Below are positions 11,101-23,363 of a DNA stretch of 64,000 bases, one piece after another. Made by a program: the position numbers and the translations under genes. Source of the DNA: Monarcha castaneiventris obscurior (Eukaryota; Chordata; Aves; Passeriformes; Monarchidae); NCBI GenBank assembly GCA_026261815.1, contig JAMPIT010000300.1, positions 372,001-436,000 of the forward strand, given 5' to 3'. The notes beneath the pieces were generated by a model, which had not been told where the DNA came from, searched no databases, and saw only the letters and a program-made list of their open reading frames with translations. How positions within the stretch are numbered: the first letter of the stretch is position 1; each line of letters opens with the position of its first letter.

Positions 11101-14100
11101 CTCTGTCCCCCGTCCCCGTGTCCTCCCGTCCCCGTGTCCCCCCGTGTCCCCCTCTCCCGTGTCTCCCCGTGTCTCCCCGTGTCTCCCCGTGTCTCCCCGT
11201 GTCTCCCCGTGTCTCCTCGTGTCTCCCCGTGTCTCGTGTTCCGCGCGGTGCTGCTCTCTCGCGGTGGATCCCAGCAGGGACGCTGTTTGCGGATCCGTCA
11301 GGCGGGTGCTGAAACCTGGCAGAGGCTGCTGCTCTGGGTTTCAGGCAGTGCCTGTTCTCCAGAATCAGGGACCTTCTCTGCCTGTCGCTGCTTCCCCCCC
11401 AGGAACCGGGGCTGCCGTTGCTCCCTGAGCTGTGGGAAGTGCTCTGCGCAGAGGTCCCTGGCCTGGCCGCTCTGTGGCTGGTGTGGGTTGTGAAGCAAGG
11501 GACAAAGTGGCCCTGGCTGCCTCTCCAATGGCAAATGCCACAGAAACGCTGCTGATTTAAACTGCTGAGCTTCACTGCCAGTGTTGTTGGGTATTTGCCC
11601 CCTGCTACCGTCACCGAACACAGAGCTCCAGCTTCCTAACAGTGACAACTGTATTTTGGATCATGTCATTTGTGAGCCTATTGCTCTGAAACTGTGTCTG
11701 ACCTCTGCGGTTTTAGAGACAGCAAGTGAGGCTGAGGACAATGCCCACCCTTCACAGCGTCCTGAGAGGCTTTACTGTGGGCTTCGCACTCCCCTTCTCT
11801 CTGCTGAAGAGTTTCTTTCCCTCTACAGGAGAACCTGTACAAATAGCAGTGAGTCTGGACATCGCAAGTATTTCTAGTATATCTGAGAGTGACATGGTAA
11901 GTGAAAGGACTTTAATTTTACAAGATAAGATTGAGATCTGCCTGAGAGACTTCACACGTATTCCTGTGTGTTCGGCACAGAAATGGTCATTTTGAAACTG
12001 CTTTGCTGTTCTGTGGCTGTTGACCACTTTCAGAGGTGGAGTCAAAACAGGACTCATTATGACTGCAGACTGTGGAGATGCCATTGTAATGTGGGCTTAC
12101 AAGTAAATAGAAGAGGTTCCAGAAGTCCTGCTGGTCAAAAACGCATTACCTTCTGGAAATCAGGCCCAGTAGAAATGGAAAAAAATCAGTCCTGTGTGGC
12201 ATCCCTTTCCTTCTTGTGGAAGCTCTTTGTGTGGGATAGGGATGGCTCTATTGGGCATGCTGCTCAGACTGAAGTCCTGGACAGGACTTTCTTCTCAAGG
12301 AGGAGAAGTAAGGCTTTGAGCTGTGACACAGTCTGAGGCTCAAAGGACTGGTCATCCTCAGAAAAGAAAGAAAATAAATTTAACTATACAGAGAACATCT
12401 TCCCACCACTTGTGAATCTGATTCATTCCACTTCTGGAAACAGCTGGATTTCAAATATTGATCACTGAAAGCTCCTCTTTCAGACTGACCACAACTATGG
12501 GCAACTTGGGTAAATTCAGGAAATAGTTTCAGTCCAAGCAGTCAGAAGTTCAGTCAGGAGCAATTTCAAAAGTTAACTTCTGCCTTTTCGAGACTACCAC
12601 CACCAATTATTTTTTTTCTGCCTCTTCCCAACAAATTAATCAAGTTCACTAAATAAAATTTTGTAACTTTGCTAAAGCTATTCATTTTGGGGAAGGAGCA
12701 GAACCAACAAAATCAATTATTCACAAACCTCTAACTTAAATGAAGTACCTTGTAAAATAGTTCCTGTTCTGGATTCTTTTCTTCATGATCCGTCTAAATT
12801 TCTCTGACCATATAGGAAACATTGCAGAGGCTCAATCTGTGCTTTGATGGAAGTTGGAAAATCAACCAGGATTCTTCACTTTTGTCATTACTATAACTCA
12901 CTGTATTGAAAGCCATAACAACCCAATATTTGACATCACAGGCTGAGGGTAAAATTTTAAAAGTTGCATAATCTGACACTGATACCCTTTAATTCCTTAA
13001 AACATTTGAAAATTGGAGATGGGATGAAGCAGAACCGCCTGATCTTCCAGAGCCAGGCAGCAGTTCTGTGGTGAAACATGGTTGTTCAGGCTGTTAGCAC
13101 AAGCACCAGTGCCAGTCTGCCTGTGACACAGACGTTCTGAAAGTAAAACGTGTTTCTGGTTGTATTTGCTTTGACTGTGAGGAAGGAAGTGAAACAGTCC
13201 GACAATGCCTGTGGTGTCCAGAAGTCTCAGCAAAGCATCACCTTCAGAGCTGAGCGGGTGCTACTTACTCTTTTCTGTTGGGGCACTGTGAAAACACTTC
13301 AATCACTGCAGGTTGATTTTGGCAGGCCAAGCTCAAATTAATCCCAGTGTTCTTAGATTCAAAATTCCTATTAAAATAGAAGGCACAAGCTTTCTTTTTT
13401 CATTTGTTTGGGGTTTTATTAAGACCTCCCTGAAATAAGAGGTTTGATTCACTTCCCTTTTTTCTCCAAAATGCCAATGCTTCTTTGATAACCAGATTTA
13501 TAGTACGTGTGGAATTTCCCAGCTCCAGGAAATGACTGATCTGTAACATCACTGACTTGCAGAGTGGCCTCAAGTGTGTGTTTCCCATCTGTTCTCTTAC
13601 CTGCAAAATGGACACAAAAACATCATTTACAATCATTGCTCATTAAAAACATAAAGCACTGTAAGTATAATCTTTAGGCCTCAAACTCCACACCTTAGAG
13701 TGGAAGTGTATTAGAAATATTACAGAGTGAATAAAACTGGGATGAAAACAAAGCTTGAAGCCTGGTTGAACAAAGATGTGTTCTGTCCTCTGTCACACAC
13801 GTGGTGTGCCCCCAACTGTGCCGTGCAGGTGCTGGACACGCGTCCTCCCGGGCTCTGCTCTCTTTGCCAGGATTACACAGCCACCATCTCCTTGCGGCAG
13901 CGCTGGACAGACCCACGGCTGGTCTTCCACGGCAACAGGAGCTTCACGCTGGACGCTCGTCTGGTGGAATTGCTCTGGGTGCCCGACACCTACATCGTGG
14001 AGTCCAAAAGGTCCTTCCTGCACGACATCACCGTGGGCAACCGCCTCATCAGGCTGTTCTCTAATGGCACTGTCCTGTATGCCTTAAGGTACAGAGACCT

Positions 14101-17100
14101 CTGGCTTTGGTGCCGCTGGCTCAGAATAGATTTCCAGAATTACCCTGGACAGGACCCGGTACCAGCTGTCATGGGTCATGTGTTTGGGGTCAACAAGCCA
14201 GCTGTGACTAGACTCTGCTGATCCATTTCCTCCTGTTCTGGCCTCCTGGAAATGCCAGTCAGGGATCAGGATCTCCCATCACGGTACTTGCTATATCCTG
14301 AGACCTGCTGAGAAAGCTCACAAGTTTAGGTGTCACTGAGGAAAAATCAAGTCAGATGGAGGCGGGGGAGGAATGGAAGGAGGACATCACAACAGTAAAA
14401 GTTTAACTGATAGTAGGAAACTGTTTTCTTATCCAGTGCCATGTAGAGATGACTTCTGTTTTTTACCAAGAAGTGTATTTGTCCCTGTACTGCAGGACTG
14501 TGCACTTCACTTGGGTTAGCAATTCCTACAGTACTCTCCTTAGCTTGTAGTAACTGGGTCCCAGTTACCTCAGCTGCAGAGAAAAACTTATCTCCACCTT
14601 AGAGCAAACCAGAGCATGTGTGCAGTTAGTTACTGTGCCTCATGTTCCAAGGGGTGACTTCTTAAGATGTGAAAATTGTAGCACTGGGAAAAAAAAGTTA
14701 CTCTGTATCCCACCAGAGCAAAGCGAAATTCCTCCTTGGGTTACCTTTTTTATTGGGGTGGCTGCAGAGAGCACTTGATCTTAAGAAGGGTTCTCAGTTA
14801 ATTAATTTCATAGGTTCAGATAATCTAACTGACAGTGCAGAGGCCTTGTGGTCCAGTTTGCTGTGTAAAACAGCAAAATCATTACATGCTTTTATTGCAA
14901 TTTTCAAAATTCTTTTTCTTCCTACAGAATCACCACTACTGTTGCCTGTAACATGGACCTGTCAAAATACCCTATGGACACTCAAATGTGCCGACTGCAG
15001 CTAGAAAGCTGTAAGTATAACATTCTAGAAAACTCTAAATTTGTTTATCCATAAGTAACTACACATGTTGTATATTTGGATTCAGCACAGTGACTTCCTG
15101 GAGTAGACTTTTATTCCTGCAAATTATAATGTCCAGAAGAAAACAACTTCTGCGCCATCATTCTTTAAATGTTTGTGTTGGAATCCATAGTCAAGAGAAC
15201 TCCTGTCACTGTGGAGTTTATGCAAAAAAAGTGGTATTAAAGAATTGTGGAAGTTAGTACTCCGCACAAATACAGGTTCTTATCTTCGCCTCTGGGACAC
15301 CTTACCCCGAGCCCGAACAGATGAGAAACGCCTGCAGATGTTGCTTCAGGTTGTTTATTTCTCCTTATCTCTGCCAGCTCTCAGCTCCGGCCGCACATCT
15401 GATGCAGCTAAGTCCGAGCGGGAACTGCCCAGTCTTGGGCCGTCCCGTCCTTTTTGTGCCCTTTCCATGATCCAACCATTCTTCACAACGTATTTATTAT
15501 TTACTATTCTATGCCAATTTATTTGCACCTATTCTAGACACGTAATTTCTACCCCTTTTTCATTCCACCAATCATTTTGTGCCACCACTACAAGAGAAGA
15601 TGGAGGAGAAGGAGAAGAAGAGGAAGAACAGGGCAATGCCCAAAATCCTCCATCTTAGACCCTTCATCCTCATATTAAAAATCCTAAAATCTACTTTTTA
15701 CCTTGTAAAATCCTAAACCACTACTCATTTTCACATTCTCTTGTTTTGCAATACTTCGCGCTGCATTGGTAATTTTTCCCATGGACTAAAATCAAAGATG
15801 GTGTCATTCTGGGCTTCTTGCCAGGGTCCAGGACCCCCGAGCCGTGGCTCCTGACCTCCCAGGGCAGCCAGAGGCGTGCCTTGGGTTCCAACAAAGAATA
15901 TTTTATTAAAGATAATCCAATCTTGCACAGAAAGGATGAAGTAATATTGGTTGGTTTTCAAAATTTAGGTCCTTTTGAACACACAGCTTCTTCAAAACTA
16001 ACTTATGGGGTAAGTGCATGGGATAGAGTATAGCAAGGAACAATTCTCACATTTTTAGGTAGCTGCTACTTATTCCACCCCCCAAATCCCCACTGTAAAA
16101 AGACATTGGGAAGGGTGATTCTCACTAGAATTAGAGTTAAACATGGTTCTCAGATCATGAGCTGAAATTAGGGCAAACCCAGCTTTGTGGTACCCGCCCC
16201 TCCACTAGGGCTGACTGCTGCAGGGATACAGAGGATGAGACCCTCATCAACAGAAGAGTCTCAGACTGGGAAGTCTCAAGACAAGGAATTATCACTGAGT
16301 TCTGCTCTCAATTAGATTAAAAGCTCACCTATGGCAATGCTGGCTGAGAAAGACTCCAGGAAAACATAGGCCACTGTGGGGTTGTTACCCCAGAGCTCAG
16401 CCAACGCGGTGCTGCTGCTCCATAGCTGTGGTGAGCAGGCAGCCAGCTCCTGCTGCATGGCACAAAACCAAACTTCCACTATCTCAGCACTGAGAAGACC
16501 AGATTTTTAACTTCTGGGGTTGCAGCATGAAGCATCTAGGGAAGCACATATTATTTTCACATTAAAATCATATTAGTTCTCCATGGTTAACTTTATTACA
16601 AAGAATAGCTCCTGAAATAATAATGATTGGCCTCTTCTGCTAAAGCGGAGCATGTTTGGGCCTGGTTTAAAAGTGATTGGGTCCTACATCATGCTCAGTT
16701 GCTGTATAATTCCAATGAAATTACATACATATTGCCCACTGGAGATTTCATTAGGATAAGTGCCCAGAAATAATGCTATTTAAATATATGCCAGATGAAT
16801 TAACAACAATCTATCACTTATTATAAAATTTTCCTGAGTAACCACGATTTATAAAACCACTTAGGAACTTTGAAAAGTCACATGCTTAGGATTCTACTCA
16901 GGGATTCATACTCTGGACACCTAATTTAGGAGTTCATAGCGCCCAAGCTCTGGTAATTTGCGTCTAATAAGAAAACACAATTAGATGTAAATTGAGCTGC
17001 AACTGCATCTGATTCCTTCTACCAGGACAAATGGGTTATTATCAGAATCACAGCGTCCCTACACATGGTCTCAAAGAAAGGCTCTTAATAAAAGAATTAA

Positions 17101-20100
17101 ATCAGTGAAACCGATGGGCTTGTTTCTTAAATTGTCAAATTTTTGAAGGGAGTGGCAGGCTGGCAACTCAGTACAAGATTTATCCCTCAGACTGTGGTAT
17201 CCCTCAGTCTAACCTGAGGTCATGTCATCACTTACATCCCTGGAGGCACGCACTCAGATGGCATATATGGAGTCCCACTGCTTTTAGGCAGGAATTTTGT
17301 GTTACCTAAATGTTGTGTGCATTTATTTGTCCTCAGTAACTTAATGCTTTTGAGGATAGGAGGAATGATTTGTAGAAAAAGTTGCTTTTGTGAGCAGGTT
17401 TTCTGGGCAATGTGTGCGCAGTCAGAGGAGCCTGGTTCATGACCACATAGAAGTCTCAGCTGTAAGCTCTTGACTAACTGAAAATGCATTTTCTGATGTT
17501 TCAAAGCACTTGAATAGACTCAGTGAAATGTGCTTCTGCTCCACGGTACGGGGTTCAGTGGGATCTGAATTCGCTTTTGTAACCACTGTGTTTCTCCTGC
17601 TCTCCCCTCAGACTGAAGAGACTGCATTTGAGGGTTAACCACTGCAGTACTTCTATTCCGCTGCATGTAATCAAGCTGTGTGTGACAGCAATGGATTATC
17701 TTTGACAACAAAAATGCCCCGTGTAAACAACTGAAATAGGCTCTCAGCAGCCTTGCACGTTGTATGTCGTTCCCAGAGGTGTGTGCTCCTGTCCAAATCT
17801 GGAGCAGCAGACCAAGTGCAGTGAAGGAAGCACAGCCAGTGTCCCCCCGTGGTGGGACACAGCGCAGGGGGCCTCTGGCCAGCCTGCAGTGCCAGCATCC
17901 GACAGAGCAGGGCAGTAGCTGGGCTTTCACTGGCAAAAGCAGTTACAAAGTCTCTGTGTTCTCCTCAGGGGGCTACGATGAAAATGATGTCACCTTCACC
18001 TGGCTGAGAGGAAACGACTCAGTCCACGGCATCGAGAAGCTGCGGCTTTCTCAGTACACGGTGGAACGCTACTACACCCTGGTCTCGAAGTCACAGCAGG
18101 AGACAGGTAAATCCTTGAGAGAAAAGAGCAGGGAAGGCTCTTGACTATTCCACATCCCATCTCCTCTCCCTCCTGTGGAGGAGACCAGCAAAGTCCTTAG
18201 CAGATCTTAATCTCACAAAAAGAGATTAACAGAAAGGTGATGAAATCCTATTAGCTGCAATCATTGCAATACAGTTTCAATGTATGAAATCCTATACAGT
18301 TGTAATCTGTAAGATGGAAATCCACAGAAAGATGGAGGTTTAAAATATACTGTATTCATTTGATGGATTTTAATTTTTTTTTTAATTTTCCTTTTTTTTT
18401 TTCTCCACACTTACCTGAAGAAACTCTATCCCTTTTATCCAGGTGTGTGGTCTATAAATGCTGTGGAGAGCAATGTTTACAGTAGCTAGGAGTAAAATTA
18501 ATTTTTTAAATATAGATTTGTTTGTAAATTACAATTCTATCATTATGGATAACATATTTTTGTGGATAAGAATTAATTTTTTTTCATTATCAGTGTAAAA
18601 TGCTTTCTCCAATCACAGACACTATGAAAGGGGACAAAACTTCCCTAGAATGACAAGGTTTTAAAAATATCAGTTTTGTTGTTTTGTTGCATACACAGCC
18701 CATGAACAACATGGACTTTGTTTTTACACTTCAAAGGGAATTATTGTTTGAAGAGCAGAACTATATCCTGAAAACACTACTGATCCAGCCTCAGAACCCT
18801 TATGTCACTAGTTACAACAAATTGATTTTTAAAAGATGACTGAATTTTTTTGAACACGAAAAGATACCATTATCAAAGATCACAAATAACTAATGAAAAT
18901 AGGGGTCTAATTCCTTACGATGATAAGATACTCAGATGCTTTGGACTGTGAGCCAGAGCCTGCTGACATCAAGAGACAAATGTTTTGCCTGATTTTCAGT
19001 CATCAGATAAGGCTGAACTTGGCAGTGCCCTTCAGAGCAGGTGTTGGGAAAGGTGTGGTGTGCTGAGTGAGAGAGAACGGTTGAGAGCACCAGCCCTGCT
19101 CTGCTCTGAGCAGAGACCCTGCTATAACATTCCCGCTGTGCTCGGGTGCAGGAGCCCCTCTGCAAGGCGTGCACTGTGATGCCTCTTTGCCTGTCAGTGC
19201 TCTGTGTGTCCCTCATATGGAGTGTGTTGGCTGTGTGTTAGCTCTGAGGGTGTCCCCTGGTGTGGGGTGTTACCTCCATCAGCTCTCTGACGTGGAAGCA
19301 AGGCCTCTCCTGCGGTTGTGGTTTGGCTCTGCTGAGCTACATCAGCTGAAGGGCTGGTGCTCATCTGTCTCAATTTCACTTCAGGTATCCTTGGAAATCT
19401 CACATTTACCAAGTCTCTTCCTTTCATGAACAGGCGGTTACCCACGACTGATATTACAATTTGAACTGAGAAGAAATGTCCTTTACTTCATTCTGGAGAC
19501 CTACGTACCCTCCACTCTGCTTGTTATGTTGTCCTGGGTTTCTTTTTGGATCACATTGGACTCAGTGCCTGCAAGAACTTGCATTGGTGAGTTATTGCCT
19601 GAGGAAGGGAGAAGATTTAAGCAGGCAGAGGAGCCTTTAAAGTCTAGGTAGATGGTACTTTTCTTGAGCTACCTGCTCAGGGATAAATGGTCTGCTTGCC
19701 TTCTGCTGTTCCTTGGGGCAAAGCTAGTTTGGTGCGGAGGAGATGCTGTGGCAGGGATACATGCCCACCTGCAGGGCCGTGTGTGGCCCAGGCTCCCAGG
19801 AGATGCACTGCAGAGTAGGGGACAGGGCACACGATCTTTGTCATGTGCTTTGGAGGGAGCAGGAAGGGGGAATTTTTTTACTGAAAGCATGAAAAAGAAG
19901 ACAGACAACTGCCTGTTGAAGCCAAGCTGCCAAAGGCAGGGAGAGCCTGTGTGAAGCCGGTAGCTAATGCTACAAAAGCATCTCAGTTGCTATGATGGAT
20001 GATTTGGATTTGGTAGAAAGTGCTGTGCTTTATCTGGCTAGCAATAGAGAGCAATGACATGAGCAGAAGGGTAGGCCAAGATTTCTCCCAAGTGTCCCCA

Positions 20101-21518
20101 AGTAAAGGTCTCTCTGTTTTCCAAGGAGTTACAACTGTGCTTTCTATGACAACTCTGATGATCGGCTCACGAAGTTCACTTTCGAAAACCAACTGTTTCA
20201 TTAAGGCCATTGATGTTTATCTTGGCATCTGCTTCAGCTTCATCTTTGGTGCCCTTGTGGAATACGCAGTGGCTCACTACAGCTCATCACAGAAGTGTGC
20301 AGCTAAAGTGCCAGAAGAGGTAAGGCCTGATGTACGTGAATAAGCACAGTGGTCTTGGACTGACAGCCATTAGTTCTCCATTAACTGAATAAGACTGATG
20401 GTCTTCCTCCTATGGATACATTAACAATGCTTCTCCTGATTGGCACTAAACCTGTATTTTTGTGTGTAACAAACACATGAATAGCACATGAGTGCTGTGT
20501 CTCTGTCAGATTTCTGAGCAGCAGCCTTAGCTGACAGTCCTGTTGCGTTCACGGGACCACACTCAGAAAGGCACTTGGGCTTGGCCCTGGAATTGGGTCT
20601 GTAGCCCTGAGTTGAGCTCAATGTGAGCATGAAGCACCTCTGCTCCTTTCAAATATAGCCAGAGACGAGCCAGTATAACACAACTCTTTGCTTTTCTGTC
20701 AAACAGCTCCAGTAACGGAGATACTTACCTCTACCGAAGGAAAGCTGAACCCTTCCAAACATCAGTCCCACAGTGTTCTGGGGGGATTGTGAGAGTGAGT
20801 TGTTCAAGGGCTCTGCTTTAGTGTGAGAAATTAAATAGTCAGGTATGACTGTAGTCCAGTGGTCATCAAGGGCCCAAATCCTGTCAGGGGCAAAAGAGGT
20901 TTCCCACCTCAATACTGAGTTCCCCAGCCATTATGTTACTGTGTAGACAGGAAGAGATGGATATCCTGTAGGAGATGGATGTTGGATTACTCAGACTTGC
21001 TCAAGGATGTAAAAATATCTCTAGAAATACAGTGGTGGAAACAGGCATCTCTGGGACCTTAGACCCTCCTAAGATTAGGCATCAGCTGACAGGTGTGTTT
21101 GAGTATTGGGATAACCACGTATCAAGCTGTGCTCTTCTATCTTTATTCTTATGGTCTCCTTGCTCTGCAGGAGAAGACAGACCTTAAAACTCTTGTTTCC
21201 TAGGGGCCTGCAAATGAACTAACTGAAGAAATGGAAGAAGTTAACATCACCAACATCCTCAACAATTCCATCACCAGCTATAAACAGAAAATCAGCTTCA
21301 CAAGCATTGAGATTTCCGGCGATAATGTTAACTGCAGTGACTTGACCATGAAAAGTCATGAGAAAATCAAATGTGTCTTGAGAAACAAAATGCACAGGAT
21401 TATTGGTTATTTCACAATTCAGAACCCTGGCAATGTGGACCACTACTCCAAATTGCTTTTCCCTTTGTTTTTCATGCTGGTCAATGTGTTTTATTGGGCT
21501 TATTATCTGTACTTTTAG
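8095..21518 (+). CDS. Gamma-aminobutyric acid type A receptor subunit pi, nine coding exons
   Basis: This is a ligand-gated chloride channel subunit of the Cys-loop family, acting at the plasma membrane and known mainly from epithelia. The exons are 8095-8150, 9414-9526, 11829-11896, 13871-14088, 14928-15010, 17969-18106, 19434-19586, 20126-20319 and 21204-21518. They join in one frame with GT-AG junctions to give 445 aa, against about 440 in human GABRP. Visible features are a hydrophobic N-terminal signal, the 13-residue Cys-loop (Cys159-Cys173), M1 near 241-265, M2 with [20 protein letters not shown] near 271-290, M3 near 302-330, an intracellular loop mostly in the last exon, and M4 at the C-terminus ending WAYYLYF. 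NLT, NRS, NGT and NDS sequons lie in the extracellular part. The close match to the pi subunit throughout, and position next to a RANBP17-like locus, make this assignment strong. No break is seen. Confidence 0.95.
9414..9526 (+). CDS. GABRP coding exon 2
   Basis: The acceptor is CCCCAG at 9413 and the donor GTATGT at 9527. The exon encodes the mature N-terminus, including [18 protein letters not shown], which corresponds to the pi-subunit SLPGFENLT...LRP stretch and contains an NLT glycosylation sequon. It ends in phase 1. Confidence 0.93.
9527..11828. other. GABRP intron 2
   Basis: Non-coding. The C-rich minisatellite described separately lies inside; long open frames on both strands from 10.69 to 11.61 kb are by-products of that repeat. 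Confidence 0.8.
10872..11236. repeat. C-rich minisatellite based on GTGTCCCC/GTGTCTCCCC
   Basis: About 365 bp of degenerate CCCCGTGTCCC/CCCTGTGTCC units ends in a nearly pure decamer array, GTGTCTCCCC, from about 11159 to 11235 (seven to eight copies, one with TCCTC). The - strand has regularly spaced runs of four or more G, so G-quadruplex formation is possible. It expands into open frames on both strands that are not genes. Confidence 0.92.
11829..11896 (+). CDS. GABRP coding exon 3
   Basis: The acceptor is CTACAG at 11828 and the donor GTAAGT at 11897. The exon encodes [20 protein letters not shown], the conserved beta-strand segment found in GABA-A subunits. It ends in phase 0. Confidence 0.95.
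11897..13870. other. GABRP intron 3
   Basis: I see no exon, repeat array or recognisable element in this intron beyond ordinary AT-rich sequence. Confidence 0.55.
13871..14088 (+). CDS. GABRP coding exon 4
   Basis: The acceptor is TTGCCAG at 13870 and the donor GTACAG at 14089. It encodes the extracellular loop region, including [27 protein letters not shown] and [12 protein letters not shown]. The continuous reading frame to the left of 13871 is intron read-through. Confidence 0.96.
14089..14927. other. GABRP intron 4
   Basis: Ordinary non-coding sequence; nothing else recognised. Confidence 0.6.
14928..15010 (+). CDS. GABRP coding exon 5 (Cys-loop)
   Basis: The acceptor is CCTACAG at 14927 and the donor GTAAGT at 15011. 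The exon encodes the signature Cys-loop, [15 protein letters not shown], with the invariant Tyr-Pro-Met-Asp core. Confidence 0.97.
15240..15899 (-). mobile_element. Solo LTR of an endogenous retrovirus with 6-bp target duplications
   Basis: The LTR proper spans 15246-15893 (648 bp), beginning TGTGG and ending CAACA on the + strand. It is flanked on both sides by AAGAAT (15240-15245 and 15894-15899), a perfect 6-bp target-site duplication. Six bases is typical of betaretrovirus-like (ERVK) elements. Orientation is inferred as - because AATAAA lies on that strand at 15354-15359, near the U5 end. No internal retroviral genes remain, so it arose by LTR-LTR recombination. A 137-codon open frame inside is LTR sequence, not a gene. 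Confidence 0.85.
16560..17110. promoter_or_regulatory. AT-rich candidate conserved non-coding element in GABRP intron 5
   Basis: This block is low in CpG and repeat-free. It is dense in homeodomain-type TAAT/ATTA cores, with TTTATAA runs. It has the texture of a vertebrate conserved non-coding element, but conservation cannot be judged from one sequence. Confidence 0.25.
17969..18106 (+). CDS. GABRP coding exon 6
   Basis: The acceptor is CTCCTCAG at 17968 and the donor GTAAAT at 18107. The exon encodes [19 protein letters not shown] through SQQETG, corresponding to the agonist-loop region of the extracellular domain. Confidence 0.95.
19434..19586 (+). CDS. GABRP coding exon 7 (M1, start of M2)
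   Basis: The acceptor is ATGAACAG at 19433 and the donor GTGAGT at 19587. The exon encodes LQFELRRN, then M1 ([20 protein letters not shown]), and ends in PARTCIG at the cytoplasmic mouth of M2. Confidence 0.96.
20126..20319 (+). CDS. GABRP coding exon 8 (M2, M3)
   Basis: The acceptor is TTTCCAAG at 20125 and the donor GTAAGG at 20320. The exon encodes [14 protein letters not shown] of the pore-lining M2 helix and [20 protein letters not shown] of M3, then enters the intracellular loop. Confidence 0.96.
21204..21518 (+). CDS. GABRP terminal coding exon (intracellular loop, M4, stop)
   Basis: The acceptor is TTTCCTAG at 21203 and the exon ends with TAG at 21516-21518. It encodes an acidic intracellular loop, then [14 protein letters not shown] leading into M4. 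Loop sequence such as ITNILNNSI and [10 protein letters not shown] matches the pi subunit. Confidence 0.95.
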   Translation, partial: GPANELTEEMEEVNITNILNNSITSYKQKISFTSIEISGDNVNCSDLTMKSHEKIKCVLRNKMHRIIGYFTIQNPGNVDHYSKLLFPLFFMLVNVFYWAYYLYF

Positions 21519-23363
21519 TAGAAATTAGTTGCTTCATTCTCCTACTTCAGCAGGAGAGGAATTGTGCCAGTGGGCATCCAGGTACTAACTTCAGTGGATT
21601 CAATGTGGGCAAAAAACTTCCTTGTGTTTCCTGAGGTACCCAGCAGAAGAGTGTGTGAGGTGTGCATGCAAAGCCTTGGTGTTTCAGCATCAGCAGCACT
21701 GACAGCAGCCTGTTCAGCTGAGTGGCTGTGCTAGGCTCTTCTGCTCGTAGCTGCATTTCATTCCACACTCCACCTGGCTGGAGAAGGGTGTGCAGGACTG
21801 CACATGGCAGCTACAGAGCACTACAGGTGGCAAAATTATTTTGGTAGCTTGGAGCAGGTTGGAACCTTCGAATTCAGATGTCCCAGAAGATGTACAGGGT
21901 CATAGCTTTGTTTGCCAGGGATAACAGAGGGACTGTGATTGCTGCCTCAATAGCTGCTCTGTTGCAGTGAGAGAGCCCTGAGGCAGCAGCAGGAGCACAG
22001 TGCAGCACAGCACAGAGGGATGCTCCCCGTGCATGGTGCTGCTTTGTCCCGGGTGATGCAGTGCCAGGCCGGTGATTCGGTACTGCACAGTGGTGCTTCA
22101 TTGCTTTTAACATCTGTCCCTCATTGAGGTAATCCTCACTTGCTGAAGTTCTCCATCCTTGAGACAGATAGCTTGTTGTTGGTAGAGCTGCATTTTTTTC
22201 AGAGATTTGGGAACATGAAATAGAGGCAGCAAAATCATTTTGTAACTCATCTCTTACACTCTTCCTGCTGTGCTGCAGTTGAACAGATTCTACCACTTTC
22301 CATGTCTTCCTCACAAATTATTTTTTGTCCTGGAGAGTATTTCCTTCAGCTTTCACTGCTACAAGCAGCGCTCACTTCTTACTAGCCATAGGCACGAGTG
22401 GCCCATTTGTTATCCCCTCTTTTACATGGCTATGCAGCTGTGGCAAGTCAGCAGTGCTGCTGGGTGAAAAACATGCGCGGGTTGGGGTAGGCTAGTCTAA
22501 ATCACCCTTTCACGCTTTATTTTAGGCTGTAACATTGTTATTTTCTGAAAAAATTCGTATTCTAAGTGGTCTCTGGAAACTGCCCAAAGTCAGCTTTGTT
22601 TATCCTGCAGTCAGCAGGAGCCAGAGCTTTCTTTCAAAGATAAATTAAATGTGGCACACACAGTTACATTAAAGAACCAAATGCCATTTGGTACTATGTA
22701 GCTTAAGGCTACTGAAAGTCTTTATTTCCTGATTGTAAAATGAATGGCTTATGGCAGATTCCCCTGCCCCACCACCCTTTTTTGTCTATGCTACTTTCAT
22801 GAGAGGGGGCAATCCTGCAGTTATGTGGGCAAAACTGGAATTGCCTGCAGTGGCTCCATTCAGCAGAGTTCTGGCTGAGTGAGGCCTCTGAGTTTGTAGT
22901 TTTTGTTAGTCTCAGCACACAGTGTTTGCTTACATTAGGATTGTCTTCTTGGGGGTTCCTATAGAAGGTGAGTAGAGCACATGAAACTATAGATTTTTTA
23001 TTTTAATAACTTTTTATTGAACCACTTCACCACACTATACTGTGAGGGATCTAACCCACATATTCATAAATCATACCTTTTACAAAGAGCAGCACAAGAA
23101 GACAAAGGGGAACAGACTGACAATAGCAAGTGGATAAACACAAACTCCAATAATGAAGTGTTGGCTTGTATATACTGGTATTTAAAGTCCATTCCATAAA
23201 ATGTAATAAAGTGAATGTTTGTGATATGAACACAACCCCTCAGAGAGATTCTCTACTAGAAAATATCTCTCTTTTCTGTATTGGTTTCTTTTTTTTAAAC
23301 CCAACTAAAATGCCCTACTGTGTTCTATCCACCAAATATTAATGTTAACAAAAGGAATTTCTT
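21519..23363 (+). other. Probable GABRP 3' UTR and downstream flank
   Basis: This is non-coding sequence after the TAG. The first clear AATAAA I find downstream on the + strand is at 23205-23210, giving a 3' UTR of about 1.7 kb if used. Shorter variant signals could end the transcript earlier. Confidence 0.4.
23205..23210 (+). terminator. Candidate GABRP polyadenylation signal
   Basis: A canonical AATAAA about 1.69 kb after the stop codon and just upstream of a CR1 fragment. No transcript evidence is available here. Confidence 0.35.

Larger units (their letters stand above)
15011..17968. other. GABRP intron 5
   Basis: The intron contains the solo LTR at 15246-15893 and an AT-rich block at roughly 16560-17110 that looks like a conserved non-coding element candidate. 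No further exon was recognised. Confidence 0.65.
18107..21203. other. GABRP introns 6-8 (exons 7 and 8 excluded)
   Basis: These introns (18107-19433, 19587-20125, 20320-21203) hold ordinary non-coding sequence. A T-rich tract lies at 18370-18405. No additional exon or element was recognised. Confidence 0.6.

Noticed and set aside
10688..11614. 308-aa frame on the - strand and 257-aa frame on the + strand
   Set aside because: Both are generated by the GTGTCCCC minisatellite and lie in a GABRP intron.
13727..13870. Coding extension upstream of GABRP exon 4
   Set aside because: A good acceptor at 13870 and homology starting at DYTATI show that the open frame before it is intron read-through.
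15245..15658. 137-aa open frame
   Set aside because: It lies almost entirely within the solo LTR and begins with a non-ATG codon; no known protein.
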